Source: Candidatus Coatesiibacteriota bacterium
GTDB taxonomy: Bacteria; RBG-13-66-14; B26-G2; JAUVZD01
Assembly (NCBI GenBank): GCA_030602715.1
Contig: JAUVZD010000009.1
Span: forward strand, 62,001 to 126,000
Reading direction: 5' to 3'
DNA: 64,000 nucleotides
Of this stretch, positions 9,639 through 18,882 are shown piece by piece (positions within the stretch are counted from its first letter, which is position 1; the number at the start of each line of letters is the position of its first letter). Under the pieces are notes generated by a model. The model worked only from the letters and a program-made list of their open reading frames with translations. It made no database searches and was not told where the DNA came from. The position numbers were made by a program, and so were the translations under genes.

Positions 9639-9828
9639 AAGATACCTCCGGTGGATTTAATGTATTATACATTATGCGAAGGATATAATAAACCCATATC
9701 CTGATGGGGGGATAGAGATACATGCTTAAGACATTATACTGTTGAAAGGATATTGCGCCGTTTTCATAACTATGATATAGTGATATTCTGGTTTTCACTG
9801 TGGAATCAACCGGAAGAGAAGGAAGCTG

Positions 9829-10593
9829 ATGTTTTTTAGAGGGACAGTGCTGTTTTTTTTGCTCAGCGCAATGCTGTTTTCCCCTGGTTTTGCCCAGACA
9901 AGATACGGCGACCTGAGCGATGAGGAGCTGAAGGTGATTCCTCCGCCGGACTGGTATCTTATTTTTGCTGTGGGGACCAGCGGGGGACAGAGTGGATGGG
10001 ACTTCAACTCCCCTTATATTGCCTTTCAGGGGAGCTTCCACCGCTACTTTGGAGATTCCGGCTCAAACAGACTGGGAGTATACTTTACCTATATGCAGAG
10101 TAGGCGGATAAACGAGTTTTTCCCCAACCGAGGTCCCATCTACAATAACTGTAAAAAGCATATAATAATTGGGCTTTGCCATCATTTTCTGTTGGTTCCC
10201 AAACAGAGAATATGTCCCGCTCTGGGGTATGGCTTTGCGGTGATGAATATCCGGGCAAAGGGCAGTTATGAATATGTTTTCTATGAACAATCTGAAGGTG
10301 ATGGGGCATGTTCTCCAAGCGAGAATGATTACCAGCCCTATGTTGAGGAGCGGGAGGTGAGGATAAATGCCTGGCGCACGGGGGTGTTGTTGTCTGTGGC
10401 TTTGCGAGTCAACCTTACCTCCAAGTTTGACTTGGAGTTTGGGTTGTTCCAGACCCTGGGTATAAAGGGAATTAACAAAGATGTGGTTGTCAAGCAGGAG
10501 ATGAGTGGGGGAAAGATTAGGACGCAGATTATAGAATATAAAGTGCCACTAAACGAGACCATCTTGACCGCCGGGCTGGCTTTTCGCCTTTAA
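9829..10593 (+). CDS. Hypothetical outer-membrane beta-barrel-like protein
   Basis: Signal peptide MFFRGTVLFFLLSAMLFSPGFAQ; alternating strand pattern; C-terminus LTAGLAFRL with terminal hydrophobic/aromatic residues. Confidence 0.5.
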   Translation: MFFRGTVLFFLLSAMLFSPGFAQTRYGDLSDEELKVIPPPDWYLIFAVGTSGGQSGWDFNSPYIAFQGSFHRYFGDSGSNRLGVYFTYMQSRRINEFFPNRGPIYNNCKKHIIIGLCHHFLLVPKQRICPALGYGFAVMNIRAKGSYEYVFYEQSEGDGACSPSENDYQPYVEEREVRINAWRTGVLLSVALRVNLTSKFDLEFGLFQTLGIKGINKDVVVKQEMSGGKIRTQIIEYKVPLNETILTAGLAFRL

Positions 10594-10653
10594 CCGCAAT
10601 TTCCTGCGACCATAACTGTGCATCGGGGAGATGGATGATGGAGGAGATCCTGG

Positions 10654-10818
10654 ATGAGAGGTCGCTTCTGGCTTGCGATACCATCCTTGACGAATGTATG
10701 GAACATGAGAGCGGGAGTGGCATATTTGAAGATAGGGCATAAAGGGGCTCCTCCCGGTAAAGATTTTTACCCGCTGGAGCATCTTTATCCGATTGAGATA
10801 GGAAAATTAGAGGAGTGA
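10654..10818 (+). CDS. Candidate 54-aa small protein (unknown)
   Basis: MRGRFWLAIPSLTNVWNMRAGVAYLKIGHKGAPPGKDFYPLEHLYPIEIGKLEE*; found by manual translation, below the length cutoff of the supplied track; ends 5 nt before the next CDS start. Confidence 0.35.
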   Translation: MRGRFWLAIPSLTNVWNMRAGVAYLKIGHKGAPPGKDFYPLEHLYPIEIGKLEE

Positions 10819-10823
10819 GATAG

Positions 10824-11840
10824 ATGAGGAATATTGTGCTGTTTACAGTAATGGTTCTTATGATTCCTTGCTTGGCTAACAGTTTGTATGAGACTTGGGA
10901 TTTGGGTGGGAGTGGTTATGGCCATGAAGTGATGGGGATAGCGATGGTATCTGAGGAGGATGGATGGGCAGTTAAGCGATATGGAAATCTATATCATTGG
11001 GATGGTGAAAATTGGGAATTTGTGATGGACTTTCCAGGTGGAGGACAGTTTTATGGGATGGAGTACTATGACTCCACCCACATTTATGCGTATCCTGGTG
11101 CTGTTCTATGGATGTATAACGGGATTGAATGGGAGGTATTTGAATCTCAACCGCCATCTGGGGCAGCGGATATGGAGGTGATAGCACCAGATAGTATATG
11201 GGTGAAAGGGTCAGATGTGAAGGGAGGAAAGGAGAATCAATCTGCTTGTTATTGGGACGGTGTTGATTGGACTGTTTATAATAATCCAGAGGGGTTTGAT
11301 AATGATTATTTGGCTTGTCTCGGCTTCGGCTCGTTTGATGAGGGTTGGGCTGGTGGCGATAATGGAGCCATGAGCCATTTTTATGATGGTGAGTGGCATG
11401 CGGTGGAGCCACCATTGACTGGCGAGTGGTTGACCTGTTCTGATTTCGCCAACCCAGATTATGGAATGATGGCTGGAGAGGGTGTTTATATGATTTATTA
11501 TGGTGGTAGTTGGGATGTTCACGATGCGGTGCCAAATATCTTTACCGACTGTTTTGTAATAAACAATGAGTATCTTGTGATGGTAAGCGATAATCATAAG
11601 ACTATATATATAATGCATTACGATTATTATGAGATTGGAAAGTACACAGGTGTGGAAATGTATTCCGTCTTTGCTACGGCGCCTAATGACATATGGGCTG
11701 GGGGTGAGGACGGCTTCGTCTGCCACTGGAACTTCAACATTGATGTCCAGCCCACATCGGTGGGGCAGATAAAGGCGATGTTCGGCGGGGAGGGGGTGTC
11801 TTCTGCCGAGCCCTCAGGGCACAGCGAGCCAATAAGATGA
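10824..11840 (+). CDS. Secreted beta-propeller-like hypothetical protein with QPTSVGQIKAMF tail
   Basis: Signal peptide; recurring EDGWAV..GNLYHWDGENWEFV, DEGWAGGDNGAMSHFYDGEWHAV, NDIWAGGEDGFVCHWN blade-like motifs. Confidence 0.55.
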   Translation: MRNIVLFTVMVLMIPCLANSLYETWDLGGSGYGHEVMGIAMVSEEDGWAVKRYGNLYHWDGENWEFVMDFPGGGQFYGMEYYDSTHIYAYPGAVLWMYNGIEWEVFESQPPSGAADMEVIAPDSIWVKGSDVKGGKENQSACYWDGVDWTVYNNPEGFDNDYLACLGFGSFDEGWAGGDNGAMSHFYDGEWHAVEPPLTGEWLTCSDFANPDYGMMAGEGVYMIYYGGSWDVHDAVPNIFTDCFVINNEYLVMVSDNHKTIYIMHYDYYEIGKYTGVEMYSVFATAPNDIWAGGEDGFVCHWNFNIDVQPTSVGQIKAMFGGEGVSSAEPSGHSEPIR

Positions 11841-11878
11841 TAAAGGAAAAGTTGTATATGTATAATGGGAAAAGCACA

Positions 11879-11900
11879 CTCCCCGTCCGGGGAGGTTTTC
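11879..11900 (+). terminator. Rho-independent terminator
   Basis: ctccccgtccggggaggttttctttatctttttt. Confidence 0.6.
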
Positions 11901-11975
11901 TTTATCTTTTTTTGCGGGATATGTTATACTCCCTGAATTCCCGACGACTGACCGCATCCAGATAGGAGGGCTGCG

Positions 11976-13175
11976 TTGCGCCTTTATGAACATGAGGCAA
12001 AGGAGCTGTTCGCCGAGGCGGGCATCCCCATCCCCGGATCCGCTCTCATAACAGGACCGGGGGAAGCCGAGCGTGCCGGCGATGAGGTGGGCTATCCTTT
12101 GGTGGCTAAGGCGCAGGTGTTGATCGGCGGAAGGGGGAAGGCGGGGGGAATCCTCAAGATTGAAAGTAAGGAGCAACTGAAGGAGCGGTTAGCCGAGCTC
12201 TGGGATAAGAAGATTCGTGGCTATGCGGTGGAGAGGATTCTTCTGGAGGAGATGGTGCCCTATCAAAAGGAGTTCTATTTGGGCATCACCATAGACCGGG
12301 TCAACTATCGCCTGGCTCTCATCGCCTCAACCGAGGGGGGCGTGGAGATAGAGCGGGTGGCAAAGGATAAGCCGGAAGCCCTTGCCCGGCTATTTCTGGA
12401 TATTGACCGTCGGTTCTATCCCCATATGGGGGTAGCCCTCCTGAAGAAGCTGGGTATAGGGGGGCGGGTGCTCAACAGTTTGACCTCTATTCTCTCCAGA
12501 ATGCACCGATTGTTCATTGAGCACGAAGCCAAGATGGTGGAGATAAACCCCCTGGGCTCACTTGAGGACGGGAAGGTCATAGCCCTTGATGCCCGCATGA
12601 ACCTGGATGACGACGCCCTATTTCGCCATCCGGAGCTGGCGCGGTTCAATCTGACCGACCGCCATGAGGAGGGGGAGCGCACCCCACGGGAGATGGAGGC
12701 GCTTTCGGCGGGGATTCCCTATCTGGATCTGGACGGCGACATCGGCATGTTCCCCGGCGGCGCAGGCTTCGGGATTATGGGCAACGACTTCATCACCTAC
12801 TACGGCGGAAAGCCGGCAAATTTCATGGACTCCGGTGGCGGTCCCACCCCTGAACGGATAGCCAGGATGCTTATGCTGTTGAACGAAAACCCCAAGGTTA
12901 AGGCTATCTTCGGAGCCCGATTCGGAGGGGTGAGCAGGTGCGACGATTTCGCCAAGGGGCTTATCATCTTCCTCTCCGAACATGAGCTAACCAAGCCGAT
13001 GGCTCTGCGTATGACCGGCAATATGTGGGAGGAGGGACTGCGCCTGCTGACCGAAGCCAGGGAGAAAAACCCGCAGTTTTTCGCCAATATAGAGCTTTAC
13101 GGCATTGAAACCCCCATTGAGGAGGTCTGCAAGCGGGCGGTGGCTCTGGCTGGGGGGGATAATGTGCGGAGCTGA
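11976..13175 (+). CDS. sucC: Succinate--CoA ligase beta-subunit-like protein (divergent, ATP-grasp)
   Basis: MRLYEHEAKELFAEAGIPIPGSALI...YPLVAKAQVLIGGRGKAGGI, MVEINPL, PANFMDSGGGPTPERI; TTG start. Confidence 0.8.
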   Translation: MRLYEHEAKELFAEAGIPIPGSALITGPGEAERAGDEVGYPLVAKAQVLIGGRGKAGGILKIESKEQLKERLAELWDKKIRGYAVERILLEEMVPYQKEFYLGITIDRVNYRLALIASTEGGVEIERVAKDKPEALARLFLDIDRRFYPHMGVALLKKLGIGGRVLNSLTSILSRMHRLFIEHEAKMVEINPLGSLEDGKVIALDARMNLDDDALFRHPELARFNLTDRHEEGERTPREMEALSAGIPYLDLDGDIGMFPGGAGFGIMGNDFITYYGGKPANFMDSGGGPTPERIARMLMLLNENPKVKAIFGARFGGVSRCDDFAKGLIIFLSEHELTKPMALRMTGNMWEEGLRLLTEAREKNPQFFANIELYGIETPIEEVCKRAVALAGGDNVRS

Positions 13176-13243
13176 GCGGATGGACCGAAAAATCCTCTCT
13201 TCTTACCAACCAATGATTCATCAATAGATAGGAGATAGCGACG

Positions 13244-13774
13244 ATGAGGGCTTATCTATCAATAATCGTTCTGGTCTGCGTCGTTTTCGCCTCCTGTGCC
13301 TGGGCGGAGACGCCGACAACCCCCAAAGAGACGGTGCAAGCCTTTCTGGACTTGCTCTCCGCCGGGGATATGTCCGCTTATGAATACTGGGATGTGGATA
13401 TGGAGTGCGATTTCATCTTCGGGGATTTTTATCGTTCCCTATCCCTTGATGAGCAGAAGCGATTGCAAGACGGGCTAATCGGAGCCAACCAACCCTTCAT
13501 CAGTATGTTCTCTGAGATTCTGGCTGAGAGTGAGATTGTCTTTCTCGGTGAGCGAGCCCTGGGGGCGGATATATGCGAGGTGGAGTTCTGGTTGACTTCT
13601 GGGGACGATAAAACCCACTACCTCTATTTCATGCGTCGGGATGGGGAGGGCTGGAAGATTATCCGGGGGATAATTGATGGAATGGACCTGGATGTGGTGC
13701 TGCGGGTAACCTTTCTCACCGAGTGGCAGGGCTTGACCGTGGATGAGATTCTGGAGAATTTCCAACTGTTCTGA
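13244..13774 (+). CDS. Secreted hypothetical protein (NTF2/DUF4878-like)
   Basis: Signal peptide plus TPKETVQAFLDLLSAGD...; length and layout resemble DUF4878-type lipoproteins. Confidence 0.45.
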   Translation: MRAYLSIIVLVCVVFASCAWAETPTTPKETVQAFLDLLSAGDMSAYEYWDVDMECDFIFGDFYRSLSLDEQKRLQDGLIGANQPFISMFSEILAESEIVFLGERALGADICEVEFWLTSGDDKTHYLYFMRRDGEGWKIIRGIIDGMDLDVVLRVTFLTEWQGLTVDEILENFQLF

Positions 13775-14790
13775 TGCGCTCTTCATACAAGGTTATACAT
13801 CTTCTGGCAGTGTTTGGGGGGGTGCTTATCCTCTCTTGTACCAGCGGGGGGCGCAGTGTTTACGAGGAGGCGCTGAGCCAGCAGGAAGAAGCCGACTACG
13901 CCCAAGCCATAGAGCTATATGAGCAGGTGATCGCCGAGAATCCCGGCGGTATCTGGGTGGAGCAGGCTAAGGAGCGCATAAAAGAGTGTAAGGCGATGCT
14001 CATCTACTTTGACGCCCACACCGCCCTTGGAGAGGGCGATATTGCCAAGTCCAAAGAGCTTCGCCGGGAAGCCGAGGGACTCTATCTCTACGAGCCGGAT
14101 TCCCTCTACCTGCAGGGAATGTATGACCTATTTGAGGGGGAATTTGAGAGGGCGGAGCTCTCCTTCCTAAAACTTCTTCACGACTATCCGGCGGTCCATC
14201 TCGGTTACCTGGGCATGGCACATCTGGATTATTCCTTGGGACGCTTGGGAAACGCCATCAAGAATGTGGATAAAGCCATCCGTTATACCAACCTCCTGCC
14301 GGAGAAGGAGGAGGGTGAGGAGTTGCTCATCACCCTGTGCGAGGGACTGGTGGTGGAGGCGGATTATATGGACCGCATCGCCGACCTGCTTCCCGCAACT
14401 ACCCAGAATCCCTGGGTTTACTATTATGTCGGTTACTCCTTAAACCACCGTCCTGAGCCCCAAAACGAGCAGGCGGTATCCATCCTGGCCCGGGGTCTCT
14501 CCAACAAGGACCTTCCAGAGAGGCTTCAGGCTGACCTGAGTGCGGAGCTGGCTTTAGCATATCTAGTGGAGGGTTACGGCGACAAGGCGCTCAGGTATAT
14601 TGATAAGGCGCTGGGGCTTTATCCGGACGATAAAGAGTATAAGAGTCTAAAGCGCAGGATAGAGAGTGCGGTGGCGGAGGGTCTTTCGCCCAAGAAGAAG
14701 AAGCCCGAAAAGCCCGAGGATAAGATATCGCCTTTAAAACTCTATCCGCCGTTCAAAAAGCAGGAGTTGATTGAGGAGCCGGGCAAATAG
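13774..14790 (+). CDS. TPR-repeat lipoprotein
   Basis: FGGVLILSC lipobox; EEADYAQAIELYEQVIAENPGG, LGRLGNAIKNVDKAIRYTNLLPE, GYGDKALRYIDKALGLYPDDKEY. Confidence 0.75.
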   Translation: MRSSYKVIHLLAVFGGVLILSCTSGGRSVYEEALSQQEEADYAQAIELYEQVIAENPGGIWVEQAKERIKECKAMLIYFDAHTALGEGDIAKSKELRREAEGLYLYEPDSLYLQGMYDLFEGEFERAELSFLKLLHDYPAVHLGYLGMAHLDYSLGRLGNAIKNVDKAIRYTNLLPEKEEGEELLITLCEGLVVEADYMDRIADLLPATTQNPWVYYYVGYSLNHRPEPQNEQAVSILARGLSNKDLPERLQADLSAELALAYLVEGYGDKALRYIDKALGLYPDDKEYKSLKRRIESAVAEGLSPKKKKPEKPEDKISPLKLYPPFKKQELIEEPGK

Positions 14791-14800
14791 CCCGGCTTTT
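14777..14800 (+). terminator. Rho-independent terminator overlapping the stop codon of the TPR gene
   Basis: agCCGGGCaaataGCCCGGctttt; the TAG stop lies at the loop. Confidence 0.7.
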
Positions 14801-14836
14801 CGTATATTGCAATTATTACGACAAGGGGAGCCTCTT

Positions 14837-15508
14837 TCAGGGGAATTTTTTGGGCATCTTCTCCCTCTGGCTTTGAATATGCTTTGCCAGCTCGGAGATG
14901 CCCTCCCCTTTCATAGCCGATACCTGAAAGATGGAGATATCCTGGCGCACCTTGCGGGCGTCGTCTTCCGCCCGATGGATGTTGAACTCCACCGCACCGA
15001 GGAGGTCTGCCTTGGTCACCACCAGCAGGTCTGCGGTGCGGAAGAGCACCGGATACTTGTAGGGCTTGTCGTCTCCTTCAGGGGTGGAGACCAGCGCCAT
15101 ACGCAACTCCTCGCCCAGATCGTAAGCCGCCGGGCAGACCAGATTGCCGATGTTCTCTATGAAGAGGAAAGCGGTATCGGTCAAATCCATCTGGGAGAGC
15201 GAGCGGTGGATCATCTCAGCATTGAGGTGGCAGGCGCCGACTGTGTTTATCTGAAAGACCTCCACGCCGAGTTTGGAGATGCGTTCTCCGTCCAAGGATG
15301 TTGCTAAATCACCCTCAATTACCGCGCTCTTCCCGCTTGAGCCTAACTCCTTTATCAAAGCCTCAATGAGGGTGGTCTTTCCCGAGCCCGGCGAACCCAT
15401 CACATTTAAGGTGTAAATTTTGCGTTTTCGCAGAAAATCCCGGTTGTGTGCCGCCTGCAGTCTATTGGTAGCCAGGACGTTCTTCATTACCTCATACTTG
15501 ATACTCAC
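14837..15508 (-). CDS. hypB: Hydrogenase nickel incorporation GTPase HypB
   Basis: LNVMGSPGSGKTTLIEALIKELG, VIEGDLATSLDGERI, CHLNAEMIHRSL, FIENIGNLVCPAAYDLGEE; GTG start at 15508, trimmed from the longer ORF. Confidence 0.93.
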   Translation of the reverse strand: MSIKYEVMKNVLATNRLQAAHNRDFLRKRKIYTLNVMGSPGSGKTTLIEALIKELGSSGKSAVIEGDLATSLDGERISKLGVEVFQINTVGACHLNAEMIHRSLSQMDLTDTAFLFIENIGNLVCPAAYDLGEELRMALVSTPEGDDKPYKYPVLFRTADLLVVTKADLLGAVEFNIHRAEDDARKVRQDISIFQVSAMKGEGISELAKHIQSQREKMPKKFP

Positions 15509-15846
15509 TCCTCCACCTCCAGACTCTCTATGTAGAACTCTGTTCCTCCAGTAAGTTCCCCTTTTACCGAACCACACTTCATACAGCAGAATATGGGTGG
15601 TTGCGGGTTGGTCACCGCAGAACAGGCGGAGCAGGTGAAGACAGCCGGTTCCTCCCGAATGACGAATTTGGCTCCTTTGAGCGGTCCCTCGGAAGAGATG
15701 AACTCCAGTGCGGAAAGCAGGGCGTCGGGAAGCACCCCGGACAGCCCGCCCACCACCAGATTCACCTGGCTCAGTTTGCTGTCCCTTTCCGCCAGGGTCT
15801 CAGCGACTATTCGCTCTATCTCCTTTGCCAGGGAAAACTCGTGCAT
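15505..15846 (-). CDS. hypA: Hydrogenase maturation nickel metallochaperone HypA
   Basis: MHEFSLAKEIERIV, CSACSAV...FCCMKCG zinc motif; overlaps the hypB start. Confidence 0.92.
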   Translation of the reverse strand: MHEFSLAKEIERIVAETLAERDSKLSQVNLVVGGLSGVLPDALLSALEFISSEGPLKGAKFVIREEPAVFTCSACSAVTNPQPPIFCCMKCGSVKGELTGGTEFYIESLEVEE

Positions 15847-15926
15847 AGAGAATTAACCTCCCACGAGGGAGGTTTAATCTCCCCACCGGGAGGTTTTAAA
15901 TAGACTGCAGGGATGGTTTGTCCCCT

Positions 15927-16091
15927 TTATTCTTTTTCATCCTTATCCGCGTCCTCGCCGGCGACTCCCTTCTTGAACTCCCTTACCCCCTTACCCAGGG
16001 CACCGAAGAGATTGGTAAGGCGGGAGGCTCCAAAGAGCAGGACCAGGATGAGAAAGATGATGATTAACTCCCCAATTCCTATATTACCCAT
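15927..16091 (-). CDS. tatA: Twin-arginine translocase subunit TatA family
   Basis: Manual translation MGNIGIGELIIIFLILVLLFGASRLTNLFGALGKGVREFKKGVAGEDADKDEKE*; 54 aa, missing from the supplied ORF track. Confidence 0.9.
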   Translation of the reverse strand: MGNIGIGELIIIFLILVLLFGASRLTNLFGALGKGVREFKKGVAGEDADKDEKE

Positions 16092-16094
16092 AGG

Positions 16095-17258
16095 TTACCC
16101 CTTGACGGTGTCATAGATGATGAACTTTGGAACATTGTTAATAGTATCCATCTCCACACCCTCAATATATATCGTCTGCTCCAGCAGTAGTCCTTTTGGC
16201 GGCGTTTCGTGGAATATGCCGGGTTTGCTTTCAAGGTTTTCCAGAGTGTGAGCCACTGTTTTATACTCGTCGGTGGAGGCAAGGCGGAGCGCTCTGCTAA
16301 GAATATTCACCACTTCGTAGGACAGTGCTGATCGGTATGAGGGATACCTTCCGTAAGCACGGTAATAGGTATCTATAAAAGTGCTCATCATCGGTTCAGT
16401 AGAGGCGGCGGATAGATAGCTGAACATAGTGGTGTTAAACAACAAAGGTGCATCCTCTTTGGAGATGTTGGATTCATCGTAGGGGGCAAGATAATAGACT
16501 GGAATGGAGATACCTTTAGCCAACATCCGATCACATAGTTTCAAGAGGAATTCAACGGGTCCGAAATAGAGCACCGCATCGGCTTCCGGAGTATGGGAGA
16601 TATCATATACAACATCCAGAAGATCTACTTCGCCGTAGGATAAGGTGTCAAGTACAGTTCCGCCCCTGCTTTCTATGTAGCTTGTGGTGTGCTCGTGATT
16701 GTAGGCGAACCCAACTCCCAACTCATCAACAGCGGTCTCCACCAGCAAGAAATTACTTGTCGGTCGGTTTACCATAATCCAGTCAAGAAACATCTCCCGA
16801 CTGCGCTCGCTGTCATCAAGCATCTCATAGACATATGGGGCACTCTTTCCCTTAGGCAAGGCGCCGGATAGGGAGAAGAAGGGCACCTCATGTTGGCTAC
16901 ATAGTTCCGCTGCTTGCTTTACCACACTTGCATCTGTGGAAGTCATTACAATGCAGGCGGCGTGGTCTTTGGTAAGAAGCGTCTTTATGTGTTTTAATGC
17001 CAGCTCGGGGTCATTATCATCGTCGTAGTGAACCAGGTTAATGGCGTACCCTTTAGTATATTTCAGCTTACCTTCAATTAACTTGTTTAGGTGTAGTGTT
17101 ATGCCGTCGTAAACCCCCATACTTAAATAAGCATATTTTCCTGTCTCCGGTCCCACCATGCCGATAATGACTCTGCCTTTTGGACCGCATGAGACCATGA
17201 TTGTGAGGGTTAACAGCAGGAAGGTTACTATTATCGCTTTTACACTTTTCCCTAGCAT
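16095..17258 (-). CDS. Periplasmic ligand-binding lipoprotein (Peripla_BP_6, branched-chain amino-acid-type)
   Basis: MLGKSVKAIIVTFLLLTLTIMVSCGPKGRVIIGMVGPETGKYAYLSMGVYDGITL...; lipobox; start trimmed to 17258 because the longer ORF runs into a tRNA. Confidence 0.8.
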   Translation of the reverse strand: MLGKSVKAIIVTFLLLTLTIMVSCGPKGRVIIGMVGPETGKYAYLSMGVYDGITLHLNKLIEGKLKYTKGYAINLVHYDDDNDPELALKHIKTLLTKDHAACIVMTSTDASVVKQAAELCSQHEVPFFSLSGALPKGKSAPYVYEMLDDSERSREMFLDWIMVNRPTSNFLLVETAVDELGVGFAYNHEHTTSYIESRGGTVLDTLSYGEVDLLDVVYDISHTPEADAVLYFGPVEFLLKLCDRMLAKGISIPVYYLAPYDESNISKEDAPLLFNTTMFSYLSAASTEPMMSTFIDTYYRAYGRYPSYRSALSYEVVNILSRALRLASTDEYKTVAHTLENLESKPGIFHETPPKGLLLEQTIYIEGVEMDTINNVPKFIIYDTVKG

Positions 17259-17296
17259 TATCTCTCCGTTTATCTTTGGGGAGGGATAAGAATAAA

Positions 17297-17369
17297 TGGA
17301 GCTGAGGGGAATCGAACCCCTGACCTCCTCCACGCCAAGGAGGCGCTCTCCCATCTGAGCTACAGCCCC
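17297..17369 (-). tRNA. tRNA-Ala (anticodon GGC)
   Basis: Reverse complement GGGGCTGTAGCTCAGATGGGAGAGCGCCTCCTTGGCGTGGAGGAGGTCAGGGGTTCGATTCCCCTCAGCTCCA; anticodon loop TTGGCGT. Confidence 0.95.
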
Positions 17370-17526
17370 AAAGTTATGAGCATTGAACCTAGATTATACT
17401 CAACCGTTCCCGTTATGTCAAGATGTTTTTGGGCTTAGTGTATTATAAAACTTAGATATAGAATTTTCAGGATGAATGGGGTCGGCAAGAATGGGCACAA
17501 ACCAGTCACCGACCCACCTCCACACT

Positions 17527-18519
17527 CTACTCGTTCTCCAGACTTTTATAGGGTATATAATGAATGTTAAGGGTGGTATCCTCCCCGAATTTGGAAGCCA
17601 GCTCGTCTCGGATAAAATCCAGCCGATCCGGGACGGGCTCCTTTTCACCATGGAGCAATATGATAACTTTGTATTGGTCCCCGGTATAGAACCAATCTAC
17701 GGAACCTATGTGGTAACCTTCCCGGGCGGGTAAGTGTTCCTCAACTATACGCTGGACGTCCATCTCCCGGTTGGTTGTGGATATATTGGTTACTGTAAAA
17801 TAAGCCATGGGGACGATGACCATAGCGAGCAAGATGCTTGATACAATCAAGGCGTGGGAACGGCGTTCCCCCTTCTCGCCTTTCAGTTTGGGGAAGAATC
17901 CCTGGGATATGAATGTTAGCGCTCCGCCGAGGGCGATGGCTATCAGGTTTGCGACGAAGAGCAGTAGTGCACCTAGAAATATGTCCGGGCGAGCGTAGCC
18001 TATACCGATACCCATTACTGATAGCGGGGGGATCAGAGCGGCGGCTATAGCTACCCCTGGTAGGGCGGCGGAGAGATCTCTGGAGGAGAAGGTGTAGGCA
18101 CCGGCGACGCCGGAAGCGAAAGCCACCGCTAGATCGAAGAGATTGGGCTTGGTGCGGGACAGTATCTCACCTCCCAGGGCCATCTGCGGAGCGATAATAG
18201 CCACCACGATGGCAAAAAGGATCGCTATCAACGAGCCCTTAGCCACCGCTATGGCTGATTCCTTCAGAAAGCGGATATCGCCCCTGGCTATCGCCAGCCC
18301 GATCGCCAGGACCGGCGACATCAAGGGCGCTATCAACATTGCCCCGATGATGACCGCTACGCTGTCCAGAAAGAGTCCGAAAGCGGCAATGAGCGCCGAT
18401 ACCGCCATCATAACAAAGTAACTAAAGTCCGGTATTGAGCTCTCACGCAGTTCTTGGAATGCCAGCTTTCTGTCAGCCCGGTATTTTAACTTTTCCCGTA
18501 ATGCACTGAATATGCCCAT
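17527..18519 (-). CDS. DUF389 family membrane protein
   Basis: ASALIAAFGLFLDSVAVIIGAMLIAPLMSPVLAIGLAIARGD; characteristic DUF389 motif. Confidence 0.9.
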   Translation of the reverse strand: MGIFSALREKLKYRADRKLAFQELRESSIPDFSYFVMMAVSALIAAFGLFLDSVAVIIGAMLIAPLMSPVLAIGLAIARGDIRFLKESAIAVAKGSLIAILFAIVVAIIAPQMALGGEILSRTKPNLFDLAVAFASGVAGAYTFSSRDLSAALPGVAIAAALIPPLSVMGIGIGYARPDIFLGALLLFVANLIAIALGGALTFISQGFFPKLKGEKGERRSHALIVSSILLAMVIVPMAYFTVTNISTTNREMDVQRIVEEHLPAREGYHIGSVDWFYTGDQYKVIILLHGEKEPVPDRLDFIRDELASKFGEDTTLNIHYIPYKSLENE

Positions 18520-18810
18520 ATCCTTATCCTGACGGTTCTGCTTTATGGTCTATGTTTGCCTCCCGCAACCCCATCCCTCCCTTTCCACCAATGGTTTGCC
18601 AGGTCTTCTTGATACTAAACCGGTTCCCCCCCACGATGCCGAGGGTTGATGGGTGGCGTTCACAGATGACTACGGAAATTTATAGCATAAATAGAACCCT
18701 TATTAAAGGGTAAATGGTGTCTATTATGGCTTTTGGTGTATTGCAGAGGGCTTGGGCTGGGAGTAGTTGAGGAGTGCGTTAGGAGTCAGCTTTTAATGTG
18801 AACTGACGAT

Positions 18811-18839
18811 AAAGAAGCGGCGGATGGATAATCCGCCGC
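18811..18839 (-). terminator. Rho-independent terminator of 18883..19371
   Basis: Minus strand GCGGCGGAT-TATCC-ATCCGCCGC TTCTTT. Confidence 0.55.
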
Positions 18840-18882
18840 AAGAGACGATTTTTTCTGTAAAATGCAATTAGACTATTCCCCG

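Noticed and set aside
17259-17354. N-terminal extension of the solute-binding ORF (MGERLLGVEEVRGSIPLSS...)
   Set aside because: It is the translation of the tRNA-Ala gene; the lipoprotein start is at 17258.
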